A stretch of 64,000 bases of DNA from Mumia sp. zg.B17 (GCF_019550915.1 NZ_JAHWCI010000009.1:124001-188000), one strand, 5' to 3'; positions 26,434 to 35,049 are shown, numbered from the stretch's first letter. Numbers and translations are program-made. The notes: generated from the letters alone by a model not told the origin.

Positions 26434-27021
26434 ATGACCGCGACCACCGACGGACGTCGAGCGCGCGGTGACGCGTCTCGTCAGAAGGTCGCCCGCTGCG
26501 CCGCGGACGTGGCGACGCTGCACGGGCTCGACTCTGTCTCCGTCGGTCGGCTCGCGACCGCGACCGGGGTCAGCAAGAGCGGCATCCTGACCGTCTTCGA
26601 GAACCGGGAGGCGATCCAGCTCGCGGCGATCGCCGAGGCCCGCCGCGTCTTCATCGCCGAGGTGATCGCGCCCGTGTGGTCGGCCGGGTCGGGATCGCGC
26701 CGGTTGACGGCGCTCGTCGAGAGCTGGGCCGCCTACGTCCGCCGCCGTGTCTTCCCCGGTGGGTGCTTCCTGGTGACGACCTCGGCAGAGTACGGCGCGC
26801 AGCACGGCGCGGTCGCCGACGCGGTGCGTCGTCTCGAGCGAGAGTGGCTCGACCTCTTGGCAGCCGACGCGGAGGCTGCGGGCGGGGACGGACGCACGGT
26901 CGCCTTCCAGCTCGACGCGTTCCTTTCCGCGGGCAGTGTCCGCTACGCCCTGTTCGAGGACGACGAGGAGCTCGGGCTGGCCGTCGGCTGTGCCCTCGAC
27001 GTGATCGGTGCGCTCGGCTAG
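26434..27021 (+). CDS. TetR/AcrR-family regulator
   Basis: The 195-residue product has a TetR DNA-binding domain: SRQKVARCAADVATLHGLDS, VSVGRLATATGVSKSGILTV, FENREAIQLAAIAEA. The C-terminal domain (TLTSAEYGAQHG-like helices, GGCFLVTTSAEYG) matches the TetR_C_33-like group. Two facts make it a candidate for the perfect palindrome at 27495-27520: proximity, and the ACCGATCGGT-type core common for TetR sites. It ends four bases before the convergent thioesterase. Confidence 0.85.
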   Translation: MTATTDGRRARGDASRQKVARCAADVATLHGLDSVSVGRLATATGVSKSGILTVFENREAIQLAAIAEARRVFIAEVIAPVWSAGSGSRRLTALVESWAAYVRRRVFPGGCFLVTTSAEYGAQHGAVADAVRRLEREWLDLLAADAEAAGGDGRTVAFQLDAFLSAGSVRYALFEDDEELGLAVGCALDVIGALG

Positions 27022-27024
27022 CAG

Positions 27025-27486
27025 CTAGGTGGTGCGCCGGACGTCGCCGCGGAGCAGTGGCGCCGCGTACTCCCACTGCTCGTCGGTCAACGGCGTCGGC
27101 CGCAACGTCGCCGGGTCGAGGTTGATGAGCCGCCGCGTGCCCTCGGCGTGCAGGGTCTCGTGATCGCTGGACAGGATCCGGAAGTGGTAGTTGACGCTTG
27201 TCCTGCCGACCTCCTCGACCCACAGGTGCACGGCCACGTCGCCGACGGCGGTCACGGGCTGGTGGAACGTCAGGTGGAGGTCGCGGATGACCTGGACCGA
27301 CGTCGACGGGTCGAGGACCCAGCCGGCCCCGGTCCAGAAGTCGATGACCGCGTGGTCGAAGAGCCGTGCGTACTCGACGTGGTTGAGCATCCCGAAGCCG
27401 TCGAGGTCGTCGAGGTAGACCCGGACCGGGACCACCACCCCGTACGGTGGCTCGTCCGTGGTCGTCCTGCCGTCAGTGAGCGTCAT
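27025..27486 (-). CDS. Acyl-CoA thioesterase, 4HBT hot-dog fold
   Basis: The 153-residue product has the hot-dog motif VRVYLDDLDGFGMLNHVEYA with the catalytic Asp, then LFDHAVIDFW and LHLTFHQPVTAVGDVAVHLW. Such enzymes cleave CoA thioesters such as 4-hydroxybenzoyl-CoA or medium-chain acyl-CoAs. ATG 27486 is chosen over ATG 27498, which lies inside a perfect 26-bp palindrome. A repressor at that site would block this gene directly. Confidence 0.85.
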   Translation of the reverse strand: MTLTDGRTTTDEPPYGVVVPVRVYLDDLDGFGMLNHVEYARLFDHAVIDFWTGAGWVLDPSTSVQVIRDLHLTFHQPVTAVGDVAVHLWVEEVGRTSVNYHFRILSSDHETLHAEGTRRLINLDPATLRPTPLTDEQWEYAAPLLRGDVRRTT

Positions 27487-27494
27487 GCGACCAA

Positions 27495-27520
27495 ACATTA
27501 CGACCGATCGGTCGTAATGT
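27495..27520. promoter_or_regulatory. Perfect 26-bp palindrome, TetR-type operator
   Basis: The half-site ACATTACGACCGA (27495-27507) is followed directly by its exact reverse complement (27508-27520). The ACCGATCGGT core is common in TetR-family operators. It lies between the divergent thioesterase and PCD-VOC genes, nine bases from the thioesterase ATG. Confidence 0.7.
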
Positions 27521-27579
27521 CACGGGGTTTGCTGCGCGTCGACCTGTGCGCCAGGCCGCCCTGACGCCAGCATGGGTCC

Positions 27580-28245
27580 ATGAGCATCGAAACCTTGACC
27601 GGCCAGAGGGTCGCCGACGAGAAGCTGGACGGCTGGGTCTACCTCCTCGGTGGGCTCCAGACGCGGATACGCGTCCCCGACTTCGCCGCAGCGCTCCGTG
27701 TCGCGAACGCGATCGGCGCGGCCGCGGGGTCGACCCACCACGACCCCGACCTCGACCTGCGACCCACCCACGTCGACGTCCGTCTGACGCACCACGCGGC
27801 GGGAGGCGTCACCCGCGTCGACGTCGACCTCGCGCGCCGGATCAGCGCCGTCGTCGCGGACGCGGACGACGACGTCTCTCTCGAGCCGGCGACCGTCTCC
27901 CGGATCGAGCTCGCTCTGGACAGTCCGGCGCACGGCGAGGTGCTGCCGTTCTGGCGAGCCGCCCTGGCGATGGAGGAGTCACCCGTGCCGGAGGTCGACG
28001 ACGAGATCCGCGACCAGCATCGTGCCCTGCCGACCGTCTGGTTCCAGCCGTCCGGCAGCGAGGAGCCACGCCAGCGGTGGCACCTCGACGTGTGGGTGCC
28101 GCCCGACCAGGTCCAGTCGCGGATCGACGCCGCCCTCGCCGCGGGGGGCACCGTCGCCAGCGACGACGAGGCGCCCAGCTTCTGGGTGCTCGCAGATCCC
28201 GAGGGCAACAAGGTCTGCCTCTGCACCTGGCAGGACCGCGACTGA
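27580..28245 (+). CDS. Pterin-carbinolamine-dehydratase/VOC fusion protein
   Basis: The 221-residue product has two domains. Residues 1-100 match 4a-hydroxytetrahydrobiopterin dehydratase: LTGQRVADEKLDGWVYLLGG, then STHHDPDLDLRPTHVDVRLT with the catalytic His cluster, and LARRISAVVADA. Residues 105-221 form a glyoxalase-like (VOC) domain, ending DPEGNKVCLCTW. Carbinolamine dehydratase recycles the pterin cofactor of aromatic hydroxylases; the VOC part may bind a metal or small ligand. No aromatic hydroxylase is nearby. Confidence 0.8.
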   Translation: MSIETLTGQRVADEKLDGWVYLLGGLQTRIRVPDFAAALRVANAIGAAAGSTHHDPDLDLRPTHVDVRLTHHAAGGVTRVDVDLARRISAVVADADDDVSLEPATVSRIELALDSPAHGEVLPFWRAALAMEESPVPEVDDEIRDQHRALPTVWFQPSGSEEPRQRWHLDVWVPPDQVQSRIDAALAAGGTVASDDEAPSFWVLADPEGNKVCLCTWQDRD

Positions 28246-29055
28246 CTAACCCTCGTCGTCGAAGAGGGCGGCGATGGCCCGAGACGCGTTGCGCCGATAG
28301 AGGTCCCGGTCGGTCTCGATGCCGTAGGCGAGGTCCTCGAGCGCGCGGATCCGGGCGTGGAAGATCGCCCGAGTCCGAAGGTCGTCGACCTCGGGCTCGC
28401 CGTCGTCCGCGTCGAGTGCACGGTCGAACGCGCCGACGCCGAGGTCTCGCAGCACCAGTCCCAGGTCCAGCGCGGGATCGGTCAGCGCGGCGTCCGACCA
28501 GTCGATGACCCCGGTGATGACCTGGGCGTCCTCGTCGACGAAGACGTGCTCCGCGCCCAGGTCATTGTGGGAGAGCACCCGTCGCGCGGACGGCCGCGGT
28601 GCGGGCGACTCGAGGAAGCGTTCGACGGCGCGGTGACGGCCCACGGGGATCGCGCCGGCACACGCCCCGAGGAGCTCGACTCCCTCGGCGAGCAGATCGG
28701 CCGGTGCGGTGTCGTCGACGGGGACGAGCCCGGAGACGGAGGCCACGGGGATGCCGTGCAGCGCGGAGAGGAAGGCGCCCAGGTCGGCGCCGAGTCGATC
28801 TCGCGTCGGCTGGTCCAGCTCGGCGAGCCTGGTGAGCAGCGGACCGCCCGGGACGAGAGCCATCTCCATCACGTCGTCGTCCCGTCTGACATCGAGCACC
28901 TGGGGGACGGGCAAGGGCGAGACCGCCGCGACGAGCCGAAGCAGGGCCGCCTCGTCCCACGAGGTCAGGCAGTCGGCGCCTGGGAGGCGGCGCCGTACGA
29001 GCGTGCCGCGCTCGCTGCGCCGAACCTCGTGGTCGTGGCCGTCGGACAGCGGCAT
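28246..29055 (-). CDS. Aminoglycoside-phosphotransferase-like kinase
   Basis: The 269-residue product has the APH fold: N-lobe with GTLVRRRLPGADCL and MEMALVPGGPLLTRL, catalytic loop VLSHNDLGAEHVFV (Asp in HND) and the metal-binding DWSDAALTDPALDLG. APH-like kinases phosphorylate antibiotics, choline, macrolides or homoserine; sequence alone does not say which. ATG 29055 overlaps the stop of the alpha/beta hydrolase (TGATG), so the two are coupled. Its stop is directly next to that of the convergent gene. Confidence 0.85.
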   Translation of the reverse strand: MPLSDGHDHEVRRSERGTLVRRRLPGADCLTSWDEAALLRLVAAVSPLPVPQVLDVRRDDDVMEMALVPGGPLLTRLAELDQPTRDRLGADLGAFLSALHGIPVASVSGLVPVDDTAPADLLAEGVELLGACAGAIPVGRHRAVERFLESPAPRPSARRVLSHNDLGAEHVFVDEDAQVITGVIDWSDAALTDPALDLGLVLRDLGVGAFDRALDADDGEPEVDDLRTRAIFHARIRALEDLAYGIETDRDLYRRNASRAIAALFDDEG

Positions 29056-29897
29056 CACGTGTCGGTGACGGGCGCCGTACGGGACGTCGTGCCGGCATGC
29101 TCGAGGGACCACTCGAGCGCGTGGTCGGCGACGGCCTCCCAGCCCGGAGCGGCACACGTCCAGTGGTCGCGCCCCTCGAACTCGTGGTAGTCGGTGAGTG
29201 CGGCGGACCTCTTGTAGTGCTTGGCGTTCGCCCTGTTGACCGACGGCGGCATGATGTGGTCCTCGCCGCCCGCGATGAACAGCAACGGCGCCCGGTCGTC
29301 GTTGTCGTAGTCGACCCACGTCTCCTGGTGGCCCGGCTTGATGTTTGCGAGCAGCCCGTACTCCCAGACCCAGCTGCCCGGCGCGGGGACCTGGTAGCGC
29401 TCCCACGCCTGGTCGGACTCCGCCCTGGACAGGGTGTTGGCGAACGAGTAGTGGAACTCCTCCGGAGTGAATCCGACCGCCTTGGTCCGGGTGGCCGGGT
29501 TCTTGAGGATGGGAAAGAGCGATCTCACCTGTGACGGCGGGGTGACGTGGACCCCCTCGGTCGGTGCCGAGTCGATCACGACACCCGCAGCGCCGAGGCC
29601 GCGTGCAAGGAGAAGCTGGGTGAGCGTGCCGCCGAAGGAGTGGCCCATGATGACCGGCGGCGAGTCGAGACCCTCGATGACAGAAGCGAGGTGGCCGACG
29701 GTGTCAGGGACGGTGAGGCGGGCGATCACGTCGGTGTTCTCGCGCAGCGCCTCCACTTCGATCTCGAAGCCGGGGTAGCCGGGCGTCAGGACGCTGAATC
29801 CCTTGGCGCCGTAGTAGTCCACCCAGCCTTCCCAGCTGCGGGGGGTCATCCAGAGTCCGTGCACGAGCACGATCGTGTCGGGGCGGGTGTCGGTCAT
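29055..29897 (-). CDS. Alpha/beta hydrolase
   Basis: The 280-residue enzyme has IVLVHGLWMTPRSWEGWV (oxyanion HG), the nucleophile elbow GHSFGG with the Ser near residue 88, an Asp around LLFIAGGEDHIMP and the His in EFEGRDHW. No signal peptide is present, so it is cytoplasmic. It is first in a two-gene operon with the phosphotransferase and faces a TetR gene across a promoter region with repeated CTTGAC/GTCAAG sites, so it is probably induced by its own substrate. Confidence 0.88.
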   Translation of the reverse strand: MTDTRPDTIVLVHGLWMTPRSWEGWVDYYGAKGFSVLTPGYPGFEIEVEALRENTDVIARLTVPDTVGHLASVIEGLDSPPVIMGHSFGGTLTQLLLARGLGAAGVVIDSAPTEGVHVTPPSQVRSLFPILKNPATRTKAVGFTPEEFHYSFANTLSRAESDQAWERYQVPAPGSWVWEYGLLANIKPGHQETWVDYDNDDRAPLLFIAGGEDHIMPPSVNRANAKHYKRSAALTDYHEFEGRDHWTCAAPGWEAVADHALEWSLEHAGTTSRTAPVTDT

Positions 29898-30030
29898 GTC
29901 GCGTCCTGTCGCTCAGCGGTCACCTGGTCGCCAGTGCGGGGACGCGTGAGGGGCCCGGTGCCGCCCCCGCCGGCCCGAGCCCCTTCATCCGCCTGGTACG
30001 AGACCGAACGGATATGAATAGATAAACAGA

Positions 30031-30072
30031 CATCTTGACGGTTGACAAGATTTTCGTATACATCTGTCAAGA
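30031..30072. promoter_or_regulatory. Divergent promoters and repeated operator half-sites
   Basis: Rightward: TTGACG (30035-30040) and TATACA (30057-30062), 16 bases apart. Leftward, TTGTCA and TATCTA, 18 apart, lie on the other strand around 30048-30019. ATCTTG-N8-CAAGAT (30032-30051) is an inverted repeat, and a third half-site TGTCAAGAT follows at 30065-30073. A/T content is far above the average of the window. These sites would let the adjacent TetR control both directions. Confidence 0.6.
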
Positions 30073-30096
30073 TTCTTTTTTTGCACGAGGGAGTCG

Positions 30097-30765
30097 GTGA
30101 CTTTCGACCGGCGTATCGTGGGGCCCGTGAGTACCGCGGGGGGACGCGCCACGCGCCGGCAGGCGCGAGCCGGTCGTGCCTCGGACGACAAGTTCGAGCA
30201 ACGGCGAGCCGAGCTGGCCAGCTCGGCTCTCTCCACCCTGGCCGATCGGGGCTTCGCCAACACGAGCCTGCGTGACATCGCCCAGAACTCTCCGTACTCG
30301 CACGGTGTCGTCCACTACTACTTCAGCGACAAGCTCGACCTGATGCAGCACTGCGTGCGGCAGTACAAGCGAGACTGCGTCAAGCACTACGACTCCATCA
30401 TCGAGTCCGCGACCACGGCGAGGGAGCTCCGGGACGGTTACTCCGACGCCATGGTCGCCACGCTCCGTGACGAGACCGACCTGCACCGCATGTGGTACGA
30501 CCTGCGCAACCAGAGCATGTACACGCCCGAGCTCGAGGGCGTCATCGAGGAGATCGACCTCCTCCTCGAGCAGATGGTGTGGCGTGTCGTCTGCCGCTAC
30601 GCCGACCTCGCCGACAGCCCTCCCCGGGTCTCGTCACCCGTCGCATACGCCCTCTACGACGGGCTCTTCCTCCGAGCGCTGATCGACCTGCTGGCCGGGC
30701 GTACCGATGCCGCCGACACGCTGCGGCGCGAGTGTGCGGCACTCCTGCAGATGCTTTGCCCATAG
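30097..30765 (+). CDS. TetR-family regulator
   Basis: The 222-residue product has a TetR HTH after about 30 basic residues: ELASSALSTLADRGFANTSL, RDIAQNSPYSHGVVHYYFSD, KLDLMQHCVRQYKRDC. The ligand domain is larger than average. GTG 30097 is chosen because CGAGGGAG lies just before it; GTG 30127 is an alternative that would shorten the basic arm. Divergent from the hydrolase-phosphotransferase operon, which it likely represses. Confidence 0.88.
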   Translation: MTFDRRIVGPVSTAGGRATRRQARAGRASDDKFEQRRAELASSALSTLADRGFANTSLRDIAQNSPYSHGVVHYYFSDKLDLMQHCVRQYKRDCVKHYDSIIESATTARELRDGYSDAMVATLRDETDLHRMWYDLRNQSMYTPELEGVIEEIDLLLEQMVWRVVCRYADLADSPPRVSSPVAYALYDGLFLRALIDLLAGRTDAADTLRRECAALLQMLCP

Positions 30766-30775
30766 CCTGAGGTCC

Positions 30776-31198
30776 ATGCCCGACACCTCACCGCCACCGC
30801 TCTCGACGCCCCGTACGATCGGACGGTGGGCGCTCGGCGCCTTCCTCCTCTTCGCCGGCATCAGCCACCTCACCTTCGCGCGCCGCGAGTTCCTCGCCCA
30901 GGTCCCGGACTGGGTCCCGGTCGGCGCCGACACGGTGGTCATCGCGTCCGGCTTCGTGGAGGTCGGGCTCGGCGGCGCCCTGATCGGCCTTCCCGGCAGG
31001 CGCGTCCCGGTCGGATGGCTCACGGCGGCGTTCTTCGTGGCGATCTTCCCCGGCAACATCTCGCAGTACGTCACGCACACCGACGCGTTCGGTCTCAACG
31101 ACGACAGGGCTCGGGCCGTCAGGCTGCTGTTCCAGCCGTTGCTCGTCCTGTGGGCGCTGTGGGCCACCGGAGCCTGGCGCGACCGTCGCCGCGGCTGA
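30776..31198 (+). CDS. DoxX-like membrane protein
   Basis: The 140-residue product has four predicted helices with RWALGAFLLFAGISHLTFAR as the first, then VVIASGFVEVGLGGALIGL, a third near 85-100 and a C-terminal one. GISHLTF and a conserved Asn-Ile-Ser region fit DoxX-like proteins (DUF4267/DoxX). It starts ten bases after the TetR stop and is probably co-transcribed with it. Role unknown. Confidence 0.75.
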   Translation: MPDTSPPPLSTPRTIGRWALGAFLLFAGISHLTFARREFLAQVPDWVPVGADTVVIASGFVEVGLGGALIGLPGRRVPVGWLTAAFFVAIFPGNISQYVTHTDAFGLNDDRARAVRLLFQPLLVLWALWATGAWRDRRRG

Positions 31199-31292
31199 CC
31201 GGTCGACCGGGGCACGGTGGTCTGCGCCCTCTTGCGCGGGAGTGTGACGTGGACGACAGTGAGGAACCGACGGTTCGTCTCCGGAGGTCGCC

Positions 31293-33401
31293 ATGCGCCG
31301 CACGTTCCCTGCCCTCGTCTCGGTCTTCTCCGCCCTCGCTCTCGGTGCCGCCCTGCTCGGCGGGCCAGCGAGCGCTCATGATCGGCCCCACTTCACCCCG
31401 GGGGCCGCGGGCATCGGCGACCCGTACTTCCCGACCGACGGCAACGGCGGCTACGACGCGATCCACTACACGCTCGACGTCCGGTACGACCCGGCCACGG
31501 ACCGGCTGGCCGGACAGGCTCGCATGCGTGCCCGTGCCACCCAGAACCTGTCTCGGTTCAACCTCGACCTCGAGGGACTGACCGTCCGTTCCGTGCGGGT
31601 GAACGGGCGCCGTGCGACCTGGCGGCACACCGGCGGTGAGCTGACGATCACCCCGCCGCGCGGCCTCCGCAAGCGCACCACCTTCGTCACCGACATCCGG
31701 TACGACGGGGTCCCGCAGACTCTCGAGGACGGCTCGGGCTTCATCCACACCGACGACGGGGCGCTCGTCGTCGGTCAGCCCCACGTCGCCGACACCTGGT
31801 ATCCGGTCAACGACCACCCGAGCGACAAGGCGTCGTACTCGTTCAAGATCACCGCGCCGAAGGGCCTGCGGGCCGTCGCCAACGGGGTCCCGCGTGGTCA
31901 GTCGACCTCGCGAGGGTGGACCACCTGGCTGTGGGAGGCACGCGAGCCGATGGCGTCGTACCTCACGACCGCGACCATCAGCGACTTCCGGGTGAAGGAC
32001 TACCGCTATGACGGGATCCGGATGATCGAGGCGATCGACCCCAAGCTGTACGAGCGGGTGCCGGCGCGCACCGGCGACCAGTACGCCATCTCGCAGGCCG
32101 CCAGCCTGTCCTACAAGCGGCTGACCCGCACGGTCGAGGTCCCGGCGGCCGGTGGGCAGCTGAGGTTCTGGGTGGACCGGTCGACCGAGGAGGACTGGGA
32201 CTACTTCTTCGTGGAGGCGCGGACGCCGGGCGGTGACGACTGGACGACGCTGCCCGACCTCGGCGGAGCGACCAGCACCGAGGTCGGCAACTCCTGCCCG
32301 TACTGGCTGACGCTGCACCCGTTCCTCGAGCACTACCAGACGGCGCAGGGCGACGACACGTGCGCAGCGACGGGCTCGAGCGGGTCCTGGAACGCCGCCA
32401 CCGGCCAGTCCGACGGTTACGAGCAGTGGCGCGTCGACCTGGGTGCCTGGACGGGCCGGTCGGTGGAGCTGTCCCTGACGTATGCGAGCGACGACGTGGT
32501 CCAGGCCGGCGGCGTCTTCGTCGACGACATCACCACCCCGACCGGAGCAGGCAGCACGTCGTTCGAGGCCGACGGCGACGAGCTGGACGGCTGGACCGTC
32601 AGCGGCGCTCCCGCAGGGAGCGAGCCCAACCCCAACGACTGGATCGCCGGCACGCCGGACGAAGGCCCCGCGACCGTCGGCGACAAGGCGGAGGCGGCGT
32701 TCGCCAAGCACCCGCGGATCCTCGACTTCTTGCAGGACACCTTCGGGCGCTACCCGTTCTCCTCGTCCGGTGGCATCGTCGATGCGTACCCCAACCTCGG
32801 GTTCGCCCTGGAGAACCAGACGCGGCCGATCTACTCGCAGGAGCAGATCGGTGGAAGCGAACAGGCCGCCGAGGCCGTGGTCGTGCACGAGCTCGCCCAT
32901 CAGTGGTACGGGGACAGTCTCGCGGTCGAGCGGTGGAGAGACATCTGGCTCAACGAAGGCTTCGCGTCGTACGCCGAGTGGCTCTGGTGGGAGGACAAGG
33001 GCGAGGCCACGGCCCAGGAGATCTTCGACGACACCTACGCGGCCTACCCGGCCGAGGACCCGTTCTGGGACCTCACGATCGGCGACCCGGGACCGGACGG
33101 CCTGTTCGCGAACGCGGTGTACGACCGCGGTGCGATGACGTTGCACCAGCTGCGGCTCGCCGTCGGAGACGACGACTTCTTCGCGATCCTGCGCGGCTGG
33201 GCACGGCGCAACGCGGGCGGCAACGTCACGACCCCGCAGTTCATCGCCTACGCCGAGCGTGTCTCGGGGCAACAGCTCGACGACCTCTTCGACACGTGGC
33301 TCTACACGGCCAGCCGTCCGGAGGTCACCGGCACCTTCCTCCGGAGGTCGCCGGTGACGGGTCTGCCGCCGTTTGCGAGGGAGTGGCGCGCTCGGCGCTG
33401 A
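31293..33401 (+). CDS. Secreted M1-family metallopeptidase with inserted beta-sandwich
   Basis: M1 enzymes remove N-terminal residues from peptides with one zinc ion. The 702-residue product has a signal peptide (1-28, ending ASA), an M1 N-terminal saddle (about 45-265), and the catalytic domain with GFALEN (about 503-508), HELAH (532-536) and Glu555 exactly 18 residues later. Between them, residues about 268-452, lies a beta-sandwich like that of immune inhibitor A, with FFVEARTPGGDDWTTLPD and GVFVDDI. GGAGG precedes the ATG. The same sandwich occurs in the M14 peptidase at 50.7 kb. Confidence 0.93.
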   Translation: MRRTFPALVSVFSALALGAALLGGPASAHDRPHFTPGAAGIGDPYFPTDGNGGYDAIHYTLDVRYDPATDRLAGQARMRARATQNLSRFNLDLEGLTVRSVRVNGRRATWRHTGGELTITPPRGLRKRTTFVTDIRYDGVPQTLEDGSGFIHTDDGALVVGQPHVADTWYPVNDHPSDKASYSFKITAPKGLRAVANGVPRGQSTSRGWTTWLWEAREPMASYLTTATISDFRVKDYRYDGIRMIEAIDPKLYERVPARTGDQYAISQAASLSYKRLTRTVEVPAAGGQLRFWVDRSTEEDWDYFFVEARTPGGDDWTTLPDLGGATSTEVGNSCPYWLTLHPFLEHYQTAQGDDTCAATGSSGSWNAATGQSDGYEQWRVDLGAWTGRSVELSLTYASDDVVQAGGVFVDDITTPTGAGSTSFEADGDELDGWTVSGAPAGSEPNPNDWIAGTPDEGPATVGDKAEAAFAKHPRILDFLQDTFGRYPFSSSGGIVDAYPNLGFALENQTRPIYSQEQIGGSEQAAEAVVVHELAHQWYGDSLAVERWRDIWLNEGFASYAEWLWWEDKGEATAQEIFDDTYAAYPAEDPFWDLTIGDPGPDGLFANAVYDRGAMTLHQLRLAVGDDDFFAILRGWARRNAGGNVTTPQFIAYAERVSGQQLDDLFDTWLYTASRPEVTGTFLRRSPVTGLPPFAREWRARR

Positions 33402-33414
33402 CTCGAGGTCGTCG

Positions 33415-33897
33415 TCACAGCCCTTCCCACGGATAGCCGTGGCGTTGGAACGCGGCGGCGACTGCCTTGCGACTCGCCTCCACCTCCTGCTCGAAGAGGC
33501 GACGACCGTCGTGGCCGTCGATGACGACCTTCTTGCCGTCGCGATAGACCGCCACGACCTGCGTACGGTCGATGCGGCGGCGGTCGTCGCCGTGGTGCAC
33601 CACCACGGCGTCGTCGTCGACCTCCAACCGGTAGGCGCCCCAGATCTCGGAGGCAGCGAGGGCGAGGCCGAGGAGCAGACCGACGGTAGGACGCGCCACC
33701 CACGCCCACGGCTGGTCGAACGACGCCACCCACTCCAGCGGGCCCTTGAACGGGACGACAGGGACGTCGGCCAACCATGCCGCCAGGACGGGGGCGAGCA
33801 GGAAGAGGAGGAGCCCGCCGACACCGAAGACGACGGCGGTGCCGATCGCGTCCGAGCGCGTGTAGCCGAGCGTCGTGGTGGGAGGTTCGACGGTCAT
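33415..33897 (-). CDS. YqeB-like membrane protein with PH-type domain
   Basis: The 160-residue product has two membrane helices (about 20-42 and 68-88), followed by a pleckstrin-like C-terminal part: YRLEVDDDAVVVHHGDDRRR, IDRTQVVAVYRDGKKVVIDG, then a helix, EVEASRKAVAAAFQRHG. This layout matches YqeB-type proteins, whose role is unknown. ATG 33897 (MTVEPPTTTLGYTRSDAIG) is preferred; the frame is open 22 codons further. Confidence 0.7.
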   Translation of the reverse strand: MTVEPPTTTLGYTRSDAIGTAVVFGVGGLLLFLLAPVLAAWLADVPVVPFKGPLEWVASFDQPWAWVARPTVGLLLGLALAASEIWGAYRLEVDDDAVVVHHGDDRRRIDRTQVVAVYRDGKKVVIDGHDGRRLFEQEVEASRKAVAAAFQRHGYPWEGL

Positions 33898-34011
33898 GGC
33901 CCGACCGTACGAACGGTGCGGGCCACCCGGCATCGTCCGAAGGACTAGCCCGGCCTCGACCAAAGGCGATCCGCCCGTCCCGATCCGCAGACGAGAGGGA
34001 CGCCGCCGCCC

Positions 34012-35049
34012 TCATTCTCGGCTCGGCTCCTCCGACCGCCGGGGGTAGACCGTCTTGCGGCCCAGGAAGACGGCGAGGAAGCCGATCGCGACCCCGGCCA
34101 CGTCGTCGGCGACGTAGTGCCAGCCGAGGTAGAACGTCGCCACGATCGTGGCGAGGACGAAGACGCCGAGGACGTGGCCCAGGCGCCGGAGCCCGTAGTA
34201 GCGCGCCATCAACCAGACCAGCGTGGTGAACGCGACGTGCAGGCTCGCGAACGCGGAGATCTGGGCGAACGCGTCCGGCGCCTCCGGATGGGCCAGCAGC
34301 TGCTCGCGACCAGCGATGTCCTTCTCCCACATGTCCTGGATGACCGTGCGGGGAAGATCGGCGTAGTCCTCCGGCAGCCGCCAGAACGGTCCCAGCGACG
34401 GGATCAGGTAGTACGAGCCGACCCCGAGGATCCATCCCCACATGCCCGCCACGAGCATCACGAACCCGTGCCGGATGCGCGCCGTGAACACCAACGAGCC
34501 GAGCAGCATCGCCGTCACGACGGGCGTGAAAGCGGTGTAGACGACCGAGAGGATCGACATCGCGACCCCCTCGCCCAGCAGGTCGTGCAGCGCCTCGCCC
34601 GGAGTGCTGCCGAAGAACAGCCACCGGTCCCAGCTCAGGAGCAGGTCGTCGCGGGGGTCGAGCAGGACGTCCCAGCTCTTGAGGTTGTGGTAGCAGAGAT
34701 AGACGAGGTAGTAGGCGACGAGCCCGCTCACCGCGGCGGCGGTCCTCCGTGCCGTCCACCTCGCGCGGAGAGCGCCCAGGGTCGTACGCACCGTCCGTGG
34801 GTGGGCTCGCCAGCAGGCGTCGACGACGGCGAGCACCAGCAGTCCGGGCAGCGCGATCGCCAGCCGTGAGAGGAAGAAGGCGTTGCCCGGGTCGCGGATC
34901 GGGATGCCGGCGACAGATGCGCCGACCAGCGTGACGACGGCGAACGCACCGACCACGAGCCACGTACGCCAGTACCAGCCCTGTCCCGAGCGGATCCGCC
35001 ACCGGGCGCTCGACCCGGTGACACCGTCGGAGCGGGTGGTTGGCCCCAC
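34012..35049 (-). CDS. PAP2-superfamily integral membrane phosphatase
   Basis: The 345-residue product has eight or nine helices. PAP2 motifs C2 (FASLHVAFTT, His acting as acid) and C3 (LGWHYVADDVAG, with the nucleophile His) lie near 270 and 320. Such enzymes dephosphorylate lipid phosphates or transfer phospho-head groups, as in inositol-phosphoceramide or mycobacterial PAP2 proteins. The frame continues upstream for 325 codons, but that part is the mirror of the M15 gene. GTG 35049 is the last start before the hydrophobic core. Confidence 0.8.
   Translation of the reverse strand: MGPTTRSDGVTGSSARWRIRSGQGWYWRTWLVVGAFAVVTLVGASVAGIPIRDPGNAFFLSRLAIALPGLLVLAVVDACWRAHPRTVRTTLGALRARWTARRTAAAVSGLVAYYLVYLCYHNLKSWDVLLDPRDDLLLSWDRWLFFGSTPGEALHDLLGEGVAMSILSVVYTAFTPVVTAMLLGSLVFTARIRHGFVMLVAGMWGWILGVGSYYLIPSLGPFWRLPEDYADLPRTVIQDMWEKDIAGREQLLAHPEAPDAFAQISAFASLHVAFTTLVWLMARYYGLRRLGHVLGVFVLATIVATFYLGWHYVADDVAGVAIGFLAVFLGRKTVYPRRSEEPSRE

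Noticed and set aside
31119-33824. 901-codon open frame on the lower strand
   Set aside because: It is the mirror of the M1 peptidase: no domain pattern, low-complexity Arg/Gly composition, no start signal. Long antisense frames are common at this GC content.
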